Shown here in pieces: positions 8,376 to 15,352 of a stretch of 64,000 nucleotides of DNA. The notes beneath the pieces are model-generated. The model was not told the DNA's origin. It saw only the letters and a list, made by a program, of their open reading frames with translations, and searched no databases. The position numbers were made by a program, and so were the translations under genes. Source of the stretch: Microtetraspora fusca (lineage in GTDB: Bacteria; Actinomycetota; Actinomycetes; Streptosporangiales; Streptosporangiaceae). Within the stretch, counting starts at the first letter, position 1. Each line of letters starts with the position of its first letter. The stretch lies in contig NZ_BBYK01000061.1 in the NCBI RefSeq assembly GCF_001570365.1, positions 1 through 64,000 on the forward strand, given 5' to 3'.

Positions 8376-9065
8376 ATGGCGACGTACGTATTGGTCCACG
8401 CTGCGGCGGTCGATTCCTGGTACTGGGGACCGCTCTCCGCCGAACTGCGAGACCGCGGCCACGACGTGGTGGCACCGGACCTGCCGTGTGATGACGAGTC
8501 GGCCGGGCTCGCGGAGTACGCGGACATGGTGGTCGAGGCGATCGGCGGGCGCACCGGTCTGGTCGTCGTCGCCCACTCGTTCGGTGGGTTCACCGGCCCG
8601 CTGGTGTGTGACCGGGTGCCGGCCGACCTGCTCGTGATGCTCCAGGCTCAGATCCCGGCCCCCGGCGAATCGCCGGGCGAATGGTGGGGCAACACCGGCT
8701 ACGGGGCGGCACGAGAGGAAGCCGACCGGCGCAGAGGCGTCGCGGGCGGCACAGAGGAGGACACGCTCTCCCTCATACTGCACGACACCCCGGCTGACCT
8801 GGCCGCCGAATTCGTAGCCGGGCACCAGCGGCAGCAGGCGCCCACCCCTTTCGGCAAGCCGTGGCCGCTGGCCTCCTGGCCTGACGTGCCGACCAGGTTC
8901 CTGCTGGCCGCCGACGACCGCTTCTTCCCGGCCGAGTTCATGCGCGGGATCGTCGCCGAGCGTCTCGGTTTCCAACCGGACGAAATGCCTGGTGACCACT
9001 GCCCGATGCTCGGCCACCCGAAGGAACTGGCCGACCGTCTTGAGGCGTACCGCACCGGGCTCTGA
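8376..9065 (+). CDS. alpha/beta-fold hydrolase
   Basis: A 229-residue hydrolase of the small esterase/hydroxynitrile-lyase-like type. The N-terminus MATYVLVHAAAVDSWYW supplies the first strand and oxyanion region; the nucleophile elbow is AHSFGG (Ser68); a likely acid lies in LLAADDRFFP and the catalytic His is in DHCPMLGHP near the C-terminus. The ATG at 8376 follows GGGAGGATT at 8360-8368; in-frame codons upstream of it lack such a site. The substrate is unknown. It has no operon partner on the same strand. Confidence 0.88.
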   Translation: MATYVLVHAAAVDSWYWGPLSAELRDRGHDVVAPDLPCDDESAGLAEYADMVVEAIGGRTGLVVVAHSFGGFTGPLVCDRVPADLLVMLQAQIPAPGESPGEWWGNTGYGAAREEADRRRGVAGGTEEDTLSLILHDTPADLAAEFVAGHQRQQAPTPFGKPWPLASWPDVPTRFLLAADDRFFPAEFMRGIVAERLGFQPDEMPGDHCPMLGHPKELADRLEAYRTGL

Positions 9066-9215
9066 CCAGCCCGCTCTCACGTCGGCTCGACCAACCGGCC
9101 GGTCAACGACGGCTCCTCCCCACGCCGGCAGTTGCCCCACGACACCGCTCACCCCCGCGCCCTCCTCACTCTGCGCCCCGCTCGCCGTCGCGCAGGCGAT
9201 CCAGCCGGTGACGGC

Positions 9216-10094
9216 TCAGGCGGCGAGTAAGCCGGGGGTGCGGCAAAGCCAGTCGTTGAGCGTTCCGGCGAAGCCGGACGGCGGGCCGACGCTGAGGCAG
9301 GAGCCGTCGGCACGACTGCCGAGCCGTACCCGGAACGGTCGTCGGCCGGGATCGGCGGCGCCGGAGACGCGCATGGACTCGGCGCCGCCTATCCACAGGT
9401 GCTCGCCGATCGTGCGGCATCTCGTCTCGGGGCTCGCGGCGCTCCACGCGAGATGCCCGGGGAGCAGAGACCGCGCCACGGTGCGGAGCACGGAGACGGT
9501 GCAGAGACCGTGCGCGCAGGCGGCCCCCTCCAGCGTGATCTCGGGCAGCCCGAACCTCCGGAGCCCGCGTGTCGCGACGGTGAGGCAGGTGCAGGCGCCG
9601 CTGCCCGCCGGATCCCAGGGCGGGCAGGAGCCGTCGGAGCCGATGTCCGTGCTCCAGCCGAGCCAGTCGTCTTCAAGGCGGAACTCGCCCGGCTCCGCCT
9701 GGTATCCCGTGCGGTGCGGCACGACGCCACCGGTGAGAACGTCGACGATCACACCGCGACAGGCGTCGGCGACGCCGCGGGCCACCGCCCTGGCGACCTG
9801 CACCGCCTCGGGCTGCTCGGCGACCGGCGCGGTGGCGGTGACCACGACGTGATGACGGGCCGCGTGGAGCGCGGCACGCCCCTCGTCGCCGAGACTCGTT
9901 CGCCGCCACGGCGACTGGGCGGCGGGGAACACCCGCAGGTCGAGCCTGGGCGTGCCGATCACCCGCGAGGCGGCCCTCCGGTGCGGCCCGCTCATCCGCC
10001 ACGGGACGACCGCGTCCAGATCGACCGGCCGCCGATCGGCGGCGACGACGAACACCGAGGTGGTCTCGGCCGGGACGGGATAGGTGATCTTCAT
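9216..10094 (-). CDS. unrecognised protein, last gene of the putative peptide cluster
   Basis: A 292-residue soluble protein with no signal or membrane segment. It is Cys-containing in its second half (GSGACTC, AACAHGLC, ETRCRT) and has a well-ordered middle (FRLEDDWLGWSTDIGSDGSC; RGLRRFGLPEITLEGA). Some wording recalls bacterial DUF4026/DUF4261-type proteins, but I cannot place it. The ATG at 10094 follows GGAGG by a normal spacing. It starts 38 bp after the stop of the M50-type gene, so it is probably the last gene of the five-gene cluster that includes the ThiF-like enzyme. Possible roles include immunity or tailoring; neither is supported by sequence. Confidence 0.75.
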   Translation of the reverse strand: MKITYPVPAETTSVFVVAADRRPVDLDAVVPWRMSGPHRRAASRVIGTPRLDLRVFPAAQSPWRRTSLGDEGRAALHAARHHVVVTATAPVAEQPEAVQVARAVARGVADACRGVIVDVLTGGVVPHRTGYQAEPGEFRLEDDWLGWSTDIGSDGSCPPWDPAGSGACTCLTVATRGLRRFGLPEITLEGAACAHGLCTVSVLRTVARSLLPGHLAWSAASPETRCRTIGEHLWIGGAESMRVSGAADPGRRPFRVRLGSRADGSCLSVGPPSGFAGTLNDWLCRTPGLLAA

Positions 10095-10132
10095 GAGGGC
10101 CTCCTGTCGCTCCTGGAGACCCCAGCCTGCGG

Positions 10133-11443
10133 TCACGCGCGGCGGCCCGGCTCCACCGAACACCGCTCTGTGGAAAACTCCGGCTCATCCACAGCCGGGC
10201 GAGAGCCACCGGCCCGGACGGGAGCCCCAAGGAGCGCGGCGGCCGACGCGAACCATCGCCTGATCCTGGGCCCGTGCCTGCGCCACCACGTGCGCGCCCA
10301 GAGCCCCTGGACCCCGGCCAGGACCGTGACCACGATCGCAGCGTCGACGATCGCCGCCCCCTCGCCGCCGTTCAACAGGGTGTCGATCGCGGGCATCGCG
10401 ATGGCCGCGAGGGCCGGCACCACGATCGTCGCCGCGACCGCCAGGCACACCGCCGTGCCCAGCACGAGCAGCATCGTGTAGAGGCGCACCGCGGAGCGCT
10501 CCCGCCGTGAGAACCGGGCCAGCGGGCTCGCGCCGTCCCGGCCCAGCAGGCGGGCGATCAGGTAGCGCCCGTACGCCACGCCGTCGCCGTACAGGTTCCG
10601 GCATCCGGCGAGGTCCTGGGCCACGAAGTAGAGGTCGGTACGCATGAAGATGAGGAGTTGGAAGCTCATCGCGTCGATCTGCGTCAGCACGACGATGGAC
10701 AGGGCGGTGTGGGCGCCCTCCTCCGGAGGCACGACGCACAACAGGACGAATCCGGCGGCGGCGATGGCGGCGTCCAGCGCCATGCCGGCGAGATAGACGG
10801 TCATCCGGACCCGCTTCTCCTCGCCCCAGACGCCGGAGACGTCCGTCTGCACCACGAGGAACTGCAGGCGCGAGCCGAGGGTGATCCGTCCGGGCACCCC
10901 GGCGGCCCGCGCCGTGCACAGGTGGGCGAGTTCGTGCAGCATGACCAGGGACCAGGCGATGGCGATCTGGGTGACCAGCGAGACGGTGCCGAACTCGCTC
11001 CAGGCCATGATGCTCGGGCTCGGCATGATCTCCGGCCGTACGGCGAGGGCGGCCAGGCCGGCAAGGATGAACGCCACCAGCCCGATGTGCACCCCTGACC
11101 TCAGTGTCCACCGGACGTGGCGCGGTTTCAGCCAGGGCAGCGAGGGGCTCTCCCGCCCGGTGTCGCCGGTGGGCCGTCCATCGATCTCGGCGACGAAGCC
11201 GACGTCGATCAGAGCCGCGACGAAGTCGGCCACGTCGATGGTCGTCCCGGTCTCGGCGGCGACGCGTGCGGCCACGGCGTCGATGGGCCCGCCCTCGGCC
11301 AGCAACTCGATGACCCGCTGCCCGATGTCCGGAAAGGACACGAAGTTTCCGGTCTCGACCCGCCCGACGATCCAGTCGTCGCCGTCGCGGCGCGATCGGA
11401 GCGGGTGCAGCCGCACGCGGGACGCTCCGGTCACCGCGTGCAT
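10133..11443 (-). CDS. membrane M50-type zinc metallopeptidase with PqqD-like N-terminal domain
   Basis: A protein of about 436 residues. Residues 1-90 (DDWIVGRVETGNFVSFP; VIELLAEGGPIDAVAARV; FVAALIDVGFV) resemble a PqqD-like peptide-recognition domain. A membrane domain follows with HELAH near residues 169-173, the HExxH zinc site of M50 intramembrane peptidases, plus LAGMALDAAIAAAGF and about six or more membrane segments. Related PqqD/M50 proteins process or export ribosomal peptides. ATG 11443 overlaps the ThiF-like gene's stop by 13 bp; a GTG at 11452 is an alternative start. The overlap means coupled translation. Cleavage of the peptide encoded at 12797 is the natural guess but is inference. 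Confidence 0.85.
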   Translation of the reverse strand: MHAVTGASRVRLHPLRSRRDGDDWIVGRVETGNFVSFPDIGQRVIELLAEGGPIDAVAARVAAETGTTIDVADFVAALIDVGFVAEIDGRPTGDTGRESPSLPWLKPRHVRWTLRSGVHIGLVAFILAGLAALAVRPEIMPSPSIMAWSEFGTVSLVTQIAIAWSLVMLHELAHLCTARAAGVPGRITLGSRLQFLVVQTDVSGVWGEEKRVRMTVYLAGMALDAAIAAAGFVLLCVVPPEEGAHTALSIVVLTQIDAMSFQLLIFMRTDLYFVAQDLAGCRNLYGDGVAYGRYLIARLLGRDGASPLARFSRRERSAVRLYTMLLVLGTAVCLAVAATIVVPALAAIAMPAIDTLLNGGEGAAIVDAAIVVTVLAGVQGLWARTWWRRHGPRIRRWFASAAALLGAPVRAGGSRPAVDEPEFSTERCSVEPGRRA

Positions 11444-12576
11444 ACGGCGCACCCCGCTTCACCTCGCGGGAACTCGGCGTAGATCGGCTGCTGCGGGGCG
11501 ATGAGGTTGGTGCCCTGGATGAAGCCGGCGGTGATCGGGGGCACTCCGGTGATGACCCGGAGGACGCCCTGGGCGACGAGGTTGCCGCACAGCCCCGCCG
11601 ACGTGGCGATGGCGCCCGGCCCTCCGAGGTCGACGGGACGGTACGCGGCGTCCGTCCGTTTTCGGTCCTCGATGCGTTGCATGCACTCGTAGCAGGCCCC
11701 TCGCCCCGGCACGAAGACGCCCGTGGTGACGAGAGGGCCGCTGTAGCCGCCGCCCACCCACGGCACCCCCGCCGCGAAGCAGGCCCGGTTGGCCCAGACG
11801 CGGATGCCGTCCTCGCCTCTGGGCTCGTCGGCGCACATGGCGAGCACGTCGAACCCCGGCAGCAGGTCGGCCAGGTCTCCTTCGTCGCGGACGCGCGCCG
11901 ACACGCCGGACACCTCGATGTCGGAGTTCAGCGTCATCAACCGCTCGACGGCGACCTCCACCTTGGGCCGGCCGATGTCGTCCTCGGCGAAGATGAGCTG
12001 CCGGTTGAGGTTGGACAGCTCGACCACGTCGTCGTCGATCAGGTGCAGGGCGCCCACGCCGGAGGCGGCCAGGGCCAGCGCGGCCGACGCGCCCGCGCCG
12101 CCGACACCGACCAGGAGCACTCGTGACCGGCGCAATCTGAGCTGGGCGTCCCAGCCGCACTCGCGCGGGGTGAGGTCGGCCCACCGGAAGAACGCGTGGC
12201 CCCGGCTGTATCGCTCGCGCTCCCGGCTGCTCAGCTCGGGGGCCTCCGTCGCTCCCGCGTCCTCGATGTGGCCGGTGCCGACGAGCTGCGCGACGATCGC
12301 CACCGCGTCGTGCCGGGTCAGTTCCGGGAAGCCCGCGCGCACCACCTCGGCGACGTCCGCGCAGGTGCGCGTGCCGTTCATCGCTTCGAGAGCCGTCCAC
12401 GCCCAGCCGTGGGGGTCGTTGATTTCATGGGCCAGCCCGTAGATGTCGCCTCCGATGCGTATCCGGCCGTCGTCGAGGCGGTGGGCCGCGTGCTCGGGTT
12501 TTATTCTCGGCAACCGCAATCGGGCCTCCCGTAAAGGTGTGAAACCGCTCTCTTGCCACCCGGACGCCGTCTCCAT
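11431..12576 (-). CDS. E1/ThiF-MccB-like adenylating enzyme with PqqD-like leader-binding domain
   Basis: A 381-residue protein. Residues 35-105 form a PqqD-like recognition element (RIRIGGDIYGLAHEIND; TALEAMNGTRTCADVAEVV). Residues 150-381 are an E1/ThiF fold: nucleotide loop GVGGAG (157-162), acidic cluster DDDVVELSNLNRQ (181-193), and zinc pairs CYEC (295-298) and CAVC (376-379). Enzymes of this kind adenylate a peptide C-terminus or side chain; MccB acts on a C-terminal Asn and PaaA makes pantocin. No YcaO or ligase partner is present, which argues against azoline formation. ATG 12576 is preceded by a GGGGAAAG site; longer in-frame starts are possible. It overlaps the M50-type gene. Confidence 0.88.
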   Translation of the reverse strand: METASGWQESGFTPLREARLRLPRIKPEHAAHRLDDGRIRIGGDIYGLAHEINDPHGWAWTALEAMNGTRTCADVAEVVRAGFPELTRHDAVAIVAQLVGTGHIEDAGATEAPELSSRERERYSRGHAFFRWADLTPRECGWDAQLRLRRSRVLLVGVGGAGASAALALAASGVGALHLIDDDVVELSNLNRQLIFAEDDIGRPKVEVAVERLMTLNSDIEVSGVSARVRDEGDLADLLPGFDVLAMCADEPRGEDGIRVWANRACFAAGVPWVGGGYSGPLVTTGVFVPGRGACYECMQRIEDRKRTDAAYRPVDLGGPGAIATSAGLCGNLVAQGVLRVITGVPPITAGFIQGTNLIAPQQPIYAEFPRGEAGCAVCTR

Positions 12577-12645
12577 GCGCTTTCCCCGCCGCGACCCGCC
12601 TGCTTTCCCCTTTCCCGTCCGCGCGCACGCCGGCGAAGAAGGCGG

Positions 12646-12676
12646 AAAAAGACACGGGCGGCCCGACAAAGGGCCG
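12646..12676 (-). terminator. candidate attenuator between precursor peptide and ThiF-like gene
   Basis: On the minus strand CGGCCC and GGGCCG pair around TTTGTC (12659-12676), and a TTTTT run follows about 8 nt later (12646-12650). It sits in the 220-bp gap after the peptide gene. Partial termination here would give more peptide mRNA than enzyme mRNA, as in many RiPP operons. The stem is only 6 bp. Confidence 0.45.
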
Positions 12677-12796
12677 GATAAGAAAGGAAAAGGCGCACCG
12701 AAAGGCAGATAAAGGCGTACGGGGTCCGGGAAACGCGGAGAGCCGCGATCGGGCGCCGGAAAGGCCTCCGCTCGTGGCTCCGCCTGCGATGCGGGA

Positions 12797-12973
12797 TCAG
12801 TTTCCCGTGGAGTTGCTCAGCCGTTCGGTGGTTTCCAGCCGGTCGAGCCTGCGAATCTCGATCTTGACCGCTCCCTCGCTGGAGGTGTTTTCCACAGGCT
12901 TGTTCTCGTCGAGGTCCCTGAGTTCGCTCACGAGCTTCCTCTTTTCGTCGCACGCCTGGTTGACATTGCCCAC
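12797..12973 (-). CDS. candidate RiPP precursor peptide ending in Asn
   Basis: A short gene of 58 codons from GTG 12973, or 44 from GTG 12931. The second start has the better ribosome site (AGAGGAAG about 4-6 nt upstream). The peptide is charged, with a helical-looking middle (GAVKIEIRRLDRLETTERL) and a small, polar, Gly/Ser/Thr/Asn-rich end (LSNSTGN) whose last residue is Asn. A charged leader with a polar C-terminal core, lying between an exporter and an E1-like enzyme with a leader-binding domain, fits a RiPP precursor. C-terminal Asn is the residue adenylated in microcin C precursors. I know no named family that matches; it could instead be a small regulatory protein. Confidence 0.6.
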   Translation of the reverse strand: MGNVNQACDEKRKLVSELRDLDENKPVENTSSEGAVKIEIRRLDRLETTERLSNSTGN

Positions 12974-13058
12974 CAATTAGTGGTCGGCGCGGATGTCAGA
13001 TTAGATCATCGGCCACGTGAGGGAAAGATGTGATTTCCAGCGAATTTCAAGCTCTTCG

Positions 13059-14348
13059 TCAGGGGGCTTTGAGCGATGTCGGCGTCGCCTCCGCCGCCCC
13101 GTCCGGGGCGACCGGAGCGACGTCGCTGTGGAAACGCGTCATTCCACGGAAGAAGAGGGCGGCGAGCGGCACGGTGAATCCGCCGACCGTGCCGATCGCC
13201 AGCAGCGCCGACCGGCCGATCATCGCGCTGACCGGACCGGTGAGCGCCAGCCCGAGGGGCATCATGACGGAGGAGGCCAGCCAGTCCACCGACGTGACGC
13301 GGGCGAGCCGCTCCGGAGGGATCTCGCGCTGCAGGTTCATGACCCACTGCACGGCGAAGATCTCCAGCCCCAGCCCGGCGACGATGTAGCAGCCGTACAG
13401 GAACTCCGGCGACACCGGCCAGATGAGGGCGAGCGGCACGGCTCCGTACAGCGCGAGCCCGATGACGCCGGTCAGCCCGGCCCGGCCGGGTTTCCATTTC
13501 ATGCTGACGACCCCGCCCGCCAGGCCGCCGACCGAGAGCAGGGCGAGGGCGGTGCCGTACACGGCGTCGCCGCCGAACGTGTCGCGGGAGACCAGGGGCA
13601 GCAGGACCTGCGTGGGCGCGACCGTGAGCATGAGCTGGAGCGCGACGGCGATGATGACTCCGGTCACCCAGGGCCGCCGCAGCACTTCGGAGAGGCCGTC
13701 CGCGATCTCTCGTGCGGCCGAGGAACGCGGGGCGGCGGCGACCGGGGGTTCCCGCAGCGGCAGGAGCAGGAGGAGGCCGAGCAGGTAGGCCGCCAGCACG
13801 GCGAGGAACCCGATCCGGGGAGACCAGACGGTCACCACGTACGCGCCGAGCCCCGGCCCGACGATGGCGCCGATCCGCCAGGAGACCGCGCCCATCGCGA
13901 CGCCCGTCGGACGTTGCTCGGGGGTGAGGACGGACGACAGGCACGCCTGGTACGCGGGCCGGTGGAACGCCTCCGCGGCCCCGACGAGGAAGACCAGGAC
14001 GGCGAGGAGCGGCGCGGGGGCGTCGCCGCGCAACCCGACGGCGACCACGCAGCACTGGAAGCCCAGGGAGACGGTCATGACCGTCCTGCGAGGCAGCCGG
14101 TCCGCCCACAACCCGCCGAGCAGCGCGAAAAGGATCAGCGCGATCCACCGGCCGGTGAATATCGCGCCCACGGTCGAGGCTGTCCCACCCGAGTTCAGGG
14201 CCGCGATGGTCACCGTGACCGGGAAGATCTGGTCGGCCGCCACCGACATCGTGAAGCTGAGCCACAGCAGTCGAAACTCACGGTTTCGCACCAGGGATCC
14301 ATCGGCGGGGCGGCGCGGACGAATGAGCCTTCGCGAACGGGCGCGCAT
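13059..14348 (-). CDS. MFS transporter, likely exporter of the cluster
   Basis: A 429-residue major facilitator with 12 predicted segments. The family A-loop motif is seen as GGLWADRLPRRTVM between segments 2 and 3, and the overall form (RNREFRLLWLSFTMSVAADQIF at the start; enterobactin-exporter/MFS_3-like) fits drug or siderophore-type efflux. ATG 14348 is used; ATG 14360 is possible and neither has a strong ribosome site. It is the first gene of the minus-strand run and ends 85 bp before the candidate peptide, so it may export the product, provide self-resistance, or both. The substrate is inferred only from position. Confidence 0.88.
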   Translation of the reverse strand: MRARSRRLIRPRRPADGSLVRNREFRLLWLSFTMSVAADQIFPVTVTIAALNSGGTASTVGAIFTGRWIALILFALLGGLWADRLPRRTVMTVSLGFQCCVVAVGLRGDAPAPLLAVLVFLVGAAEAFHRPAYQACLSSVLTPEQRPTGVAMGAVSWRIGAIVGPGLGAYVVTVWSPRIGFLAVLAAYLLGLLLLLPLREPPVAAAPRSSAAREIADGLSEVLRRPWVTGVIIAVALQLMLTVAPTQVLLPLVSRDTFGGDAVYGTALALLSVGGLAGGVVSMKWKPGRAGLTGVIGLALYGAVPLALIWPVSPEFLYGCYIVAGLGLEIFAVQWVMNLQREIPPERLARVTSVDWLASSVMMPLGLALTGPVSAMIGRSALLAIGTVGGFTVPLAALFFRGMTRFHSDVAPVAPDGAAEATPTSLKAP

Positions 14349-14407
14349 GCACGAAATCATCCCTGCCCGGTCGAATCAGGCAAGAGATGCGATTTCCCGC
14401 CTACAGC

Positions 14408-15250
14408 TCAAACGGGATGCTTCTCGCCCTCACGCGGCTCGAAGCCCCCGCACTTTCCCCGACCGCCCGTTCGAGGACTCACCCCGGGTTCGGGGGGGCG
14501 TACGACGGCGGAGGCGAGGAGATACTGGCCGACGATATACGTGGCCATGATGGCGAACCCCCGGTATGGGAAGTCGAGGTCGGCGATCCCGAACGCGATG
14601 AGCGTGTCCGACAGGAAGAACAACCCGCCGCCGACGCCCGCTCGCAGTCCGTACCACGACGAGGTGATGGCGGTGGCGGTGAGCAGCAGGGAGTACGCGG
14701 CGACCGGAACCTGGAGCGCGCCGAGCCCGGGCCAGAGGAAGGCGACGAGGGCCACCCACACCACCGCGTAGGCCGCCACCGACATCCACCACCGGACCGG
14801 TCGACGCCCGTGCCTTCCATCACCGGCCGTGCTCCCCGCGTCGCCTCCGGTTCCGGTCACGCCCACGGAATCGGACGCGGCGGAGGCCCGGAACGCGGGC
14901 CGCTCCCGCACGAAGAAGGTGATGTAGCAGATGTGCGCGAGGGCGAAGAACCCCATGCCGGGAACGAACATCCCGTCGATCTCCAGCGCGATGTCTCCCG
15001 CGGTGGAGGCCAGGAGAGCCGCCACGATGATCCCGGGGCCGCGTCTGGCGAGCACCCAGAGCGCGAGAAGGGGCATCAGCAGGCCCTTGGTCACCGGGTC
15101 GACCAGGCCGAGCCCGGCGAGCCCCGCGACCAGATGGACCACCGAGCACACCCAGAAGAGGACCAGCAACGGCCCGGCGACCCGGGCCGGAGCACCGGCG
15201 GCACGACCTGACAGAACGGCGTTCGGTTGCTCAGCCATGGAGGGGATCAT
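14408..15250 (-). CDS. YhhN-family membrane protein (lysoplasmalogenase-like)
   Basis: About 280 residues with eight predicted membrane segments. Family marks include GDIALEIDGMFVPGMGFFALAH, GVGGGLFFLSDTLIAF and YIVGQYLL; the conserved aspartates in the GD and SD pairs are thought to be catalytic in TMEM86/YhhN lysoplasmalogenases, which cleave the vinyl-ether bond of lysoplasmalogens. A charged insert (residues 125-155) separates membrane segments 4 and 5. ATG 15250 has GAGG about 10 nt upstream; ATG 15238 is an alternative. Whether this bacterium makes plasmalogens is unknown, so the reaction is a family-based inference. Confidence 0.85.
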   Translation of the reverse strand: MIPSMAEQPNAVLSGRAAGAPARVAGPLLVLFWVCSVVHLVAGLAGLGLVDPVTKGLLMPLLALWVLARRGPGIIVAALLASTAGDIALEIDGMFVPGMGFFALAHICYITFFVRERPAFRASAASDSVGVTGTGGDAGSTAGDGRHGRRPVRWWMSVAAYAVVWVALVAFLWPGLGALQVPVAAYSLLLTATAITSSWYGLRAGVGGGLFFLSDTLIAFGIADLDFPYRGFAIMATYIVGQYLLASAVVRPPEPGVSPRTGGRGKCGGFEPREGEKHPV

Positions 15251-15352
15251 AGTGAGCGGGCCTCACGTCAGTAAGACCCCCTGGCAGGGCGAACACCGAC
15301 CCGCGCCGCCAGAGGTCCAGAATGGCGCGGCCCCGTATCCGACCCCCGGTGG

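Noticed and set aside
12501-12953. 150-codon frame overlapping the candidate precursor peptide
   Set aside because: Arg-rich composition typical of an off-frame reading, and it overlaps the start of the ThiF-like gene.
12797-12973. Azoline-type (YcaO) RiPP interpretation of the peptide cluster
   Set aside because: No YcaO gene in the window and no Cys/Ser/Thr-rich core of the usual kind; the E1-like enzyme alone fits MccB/PaaA types better.
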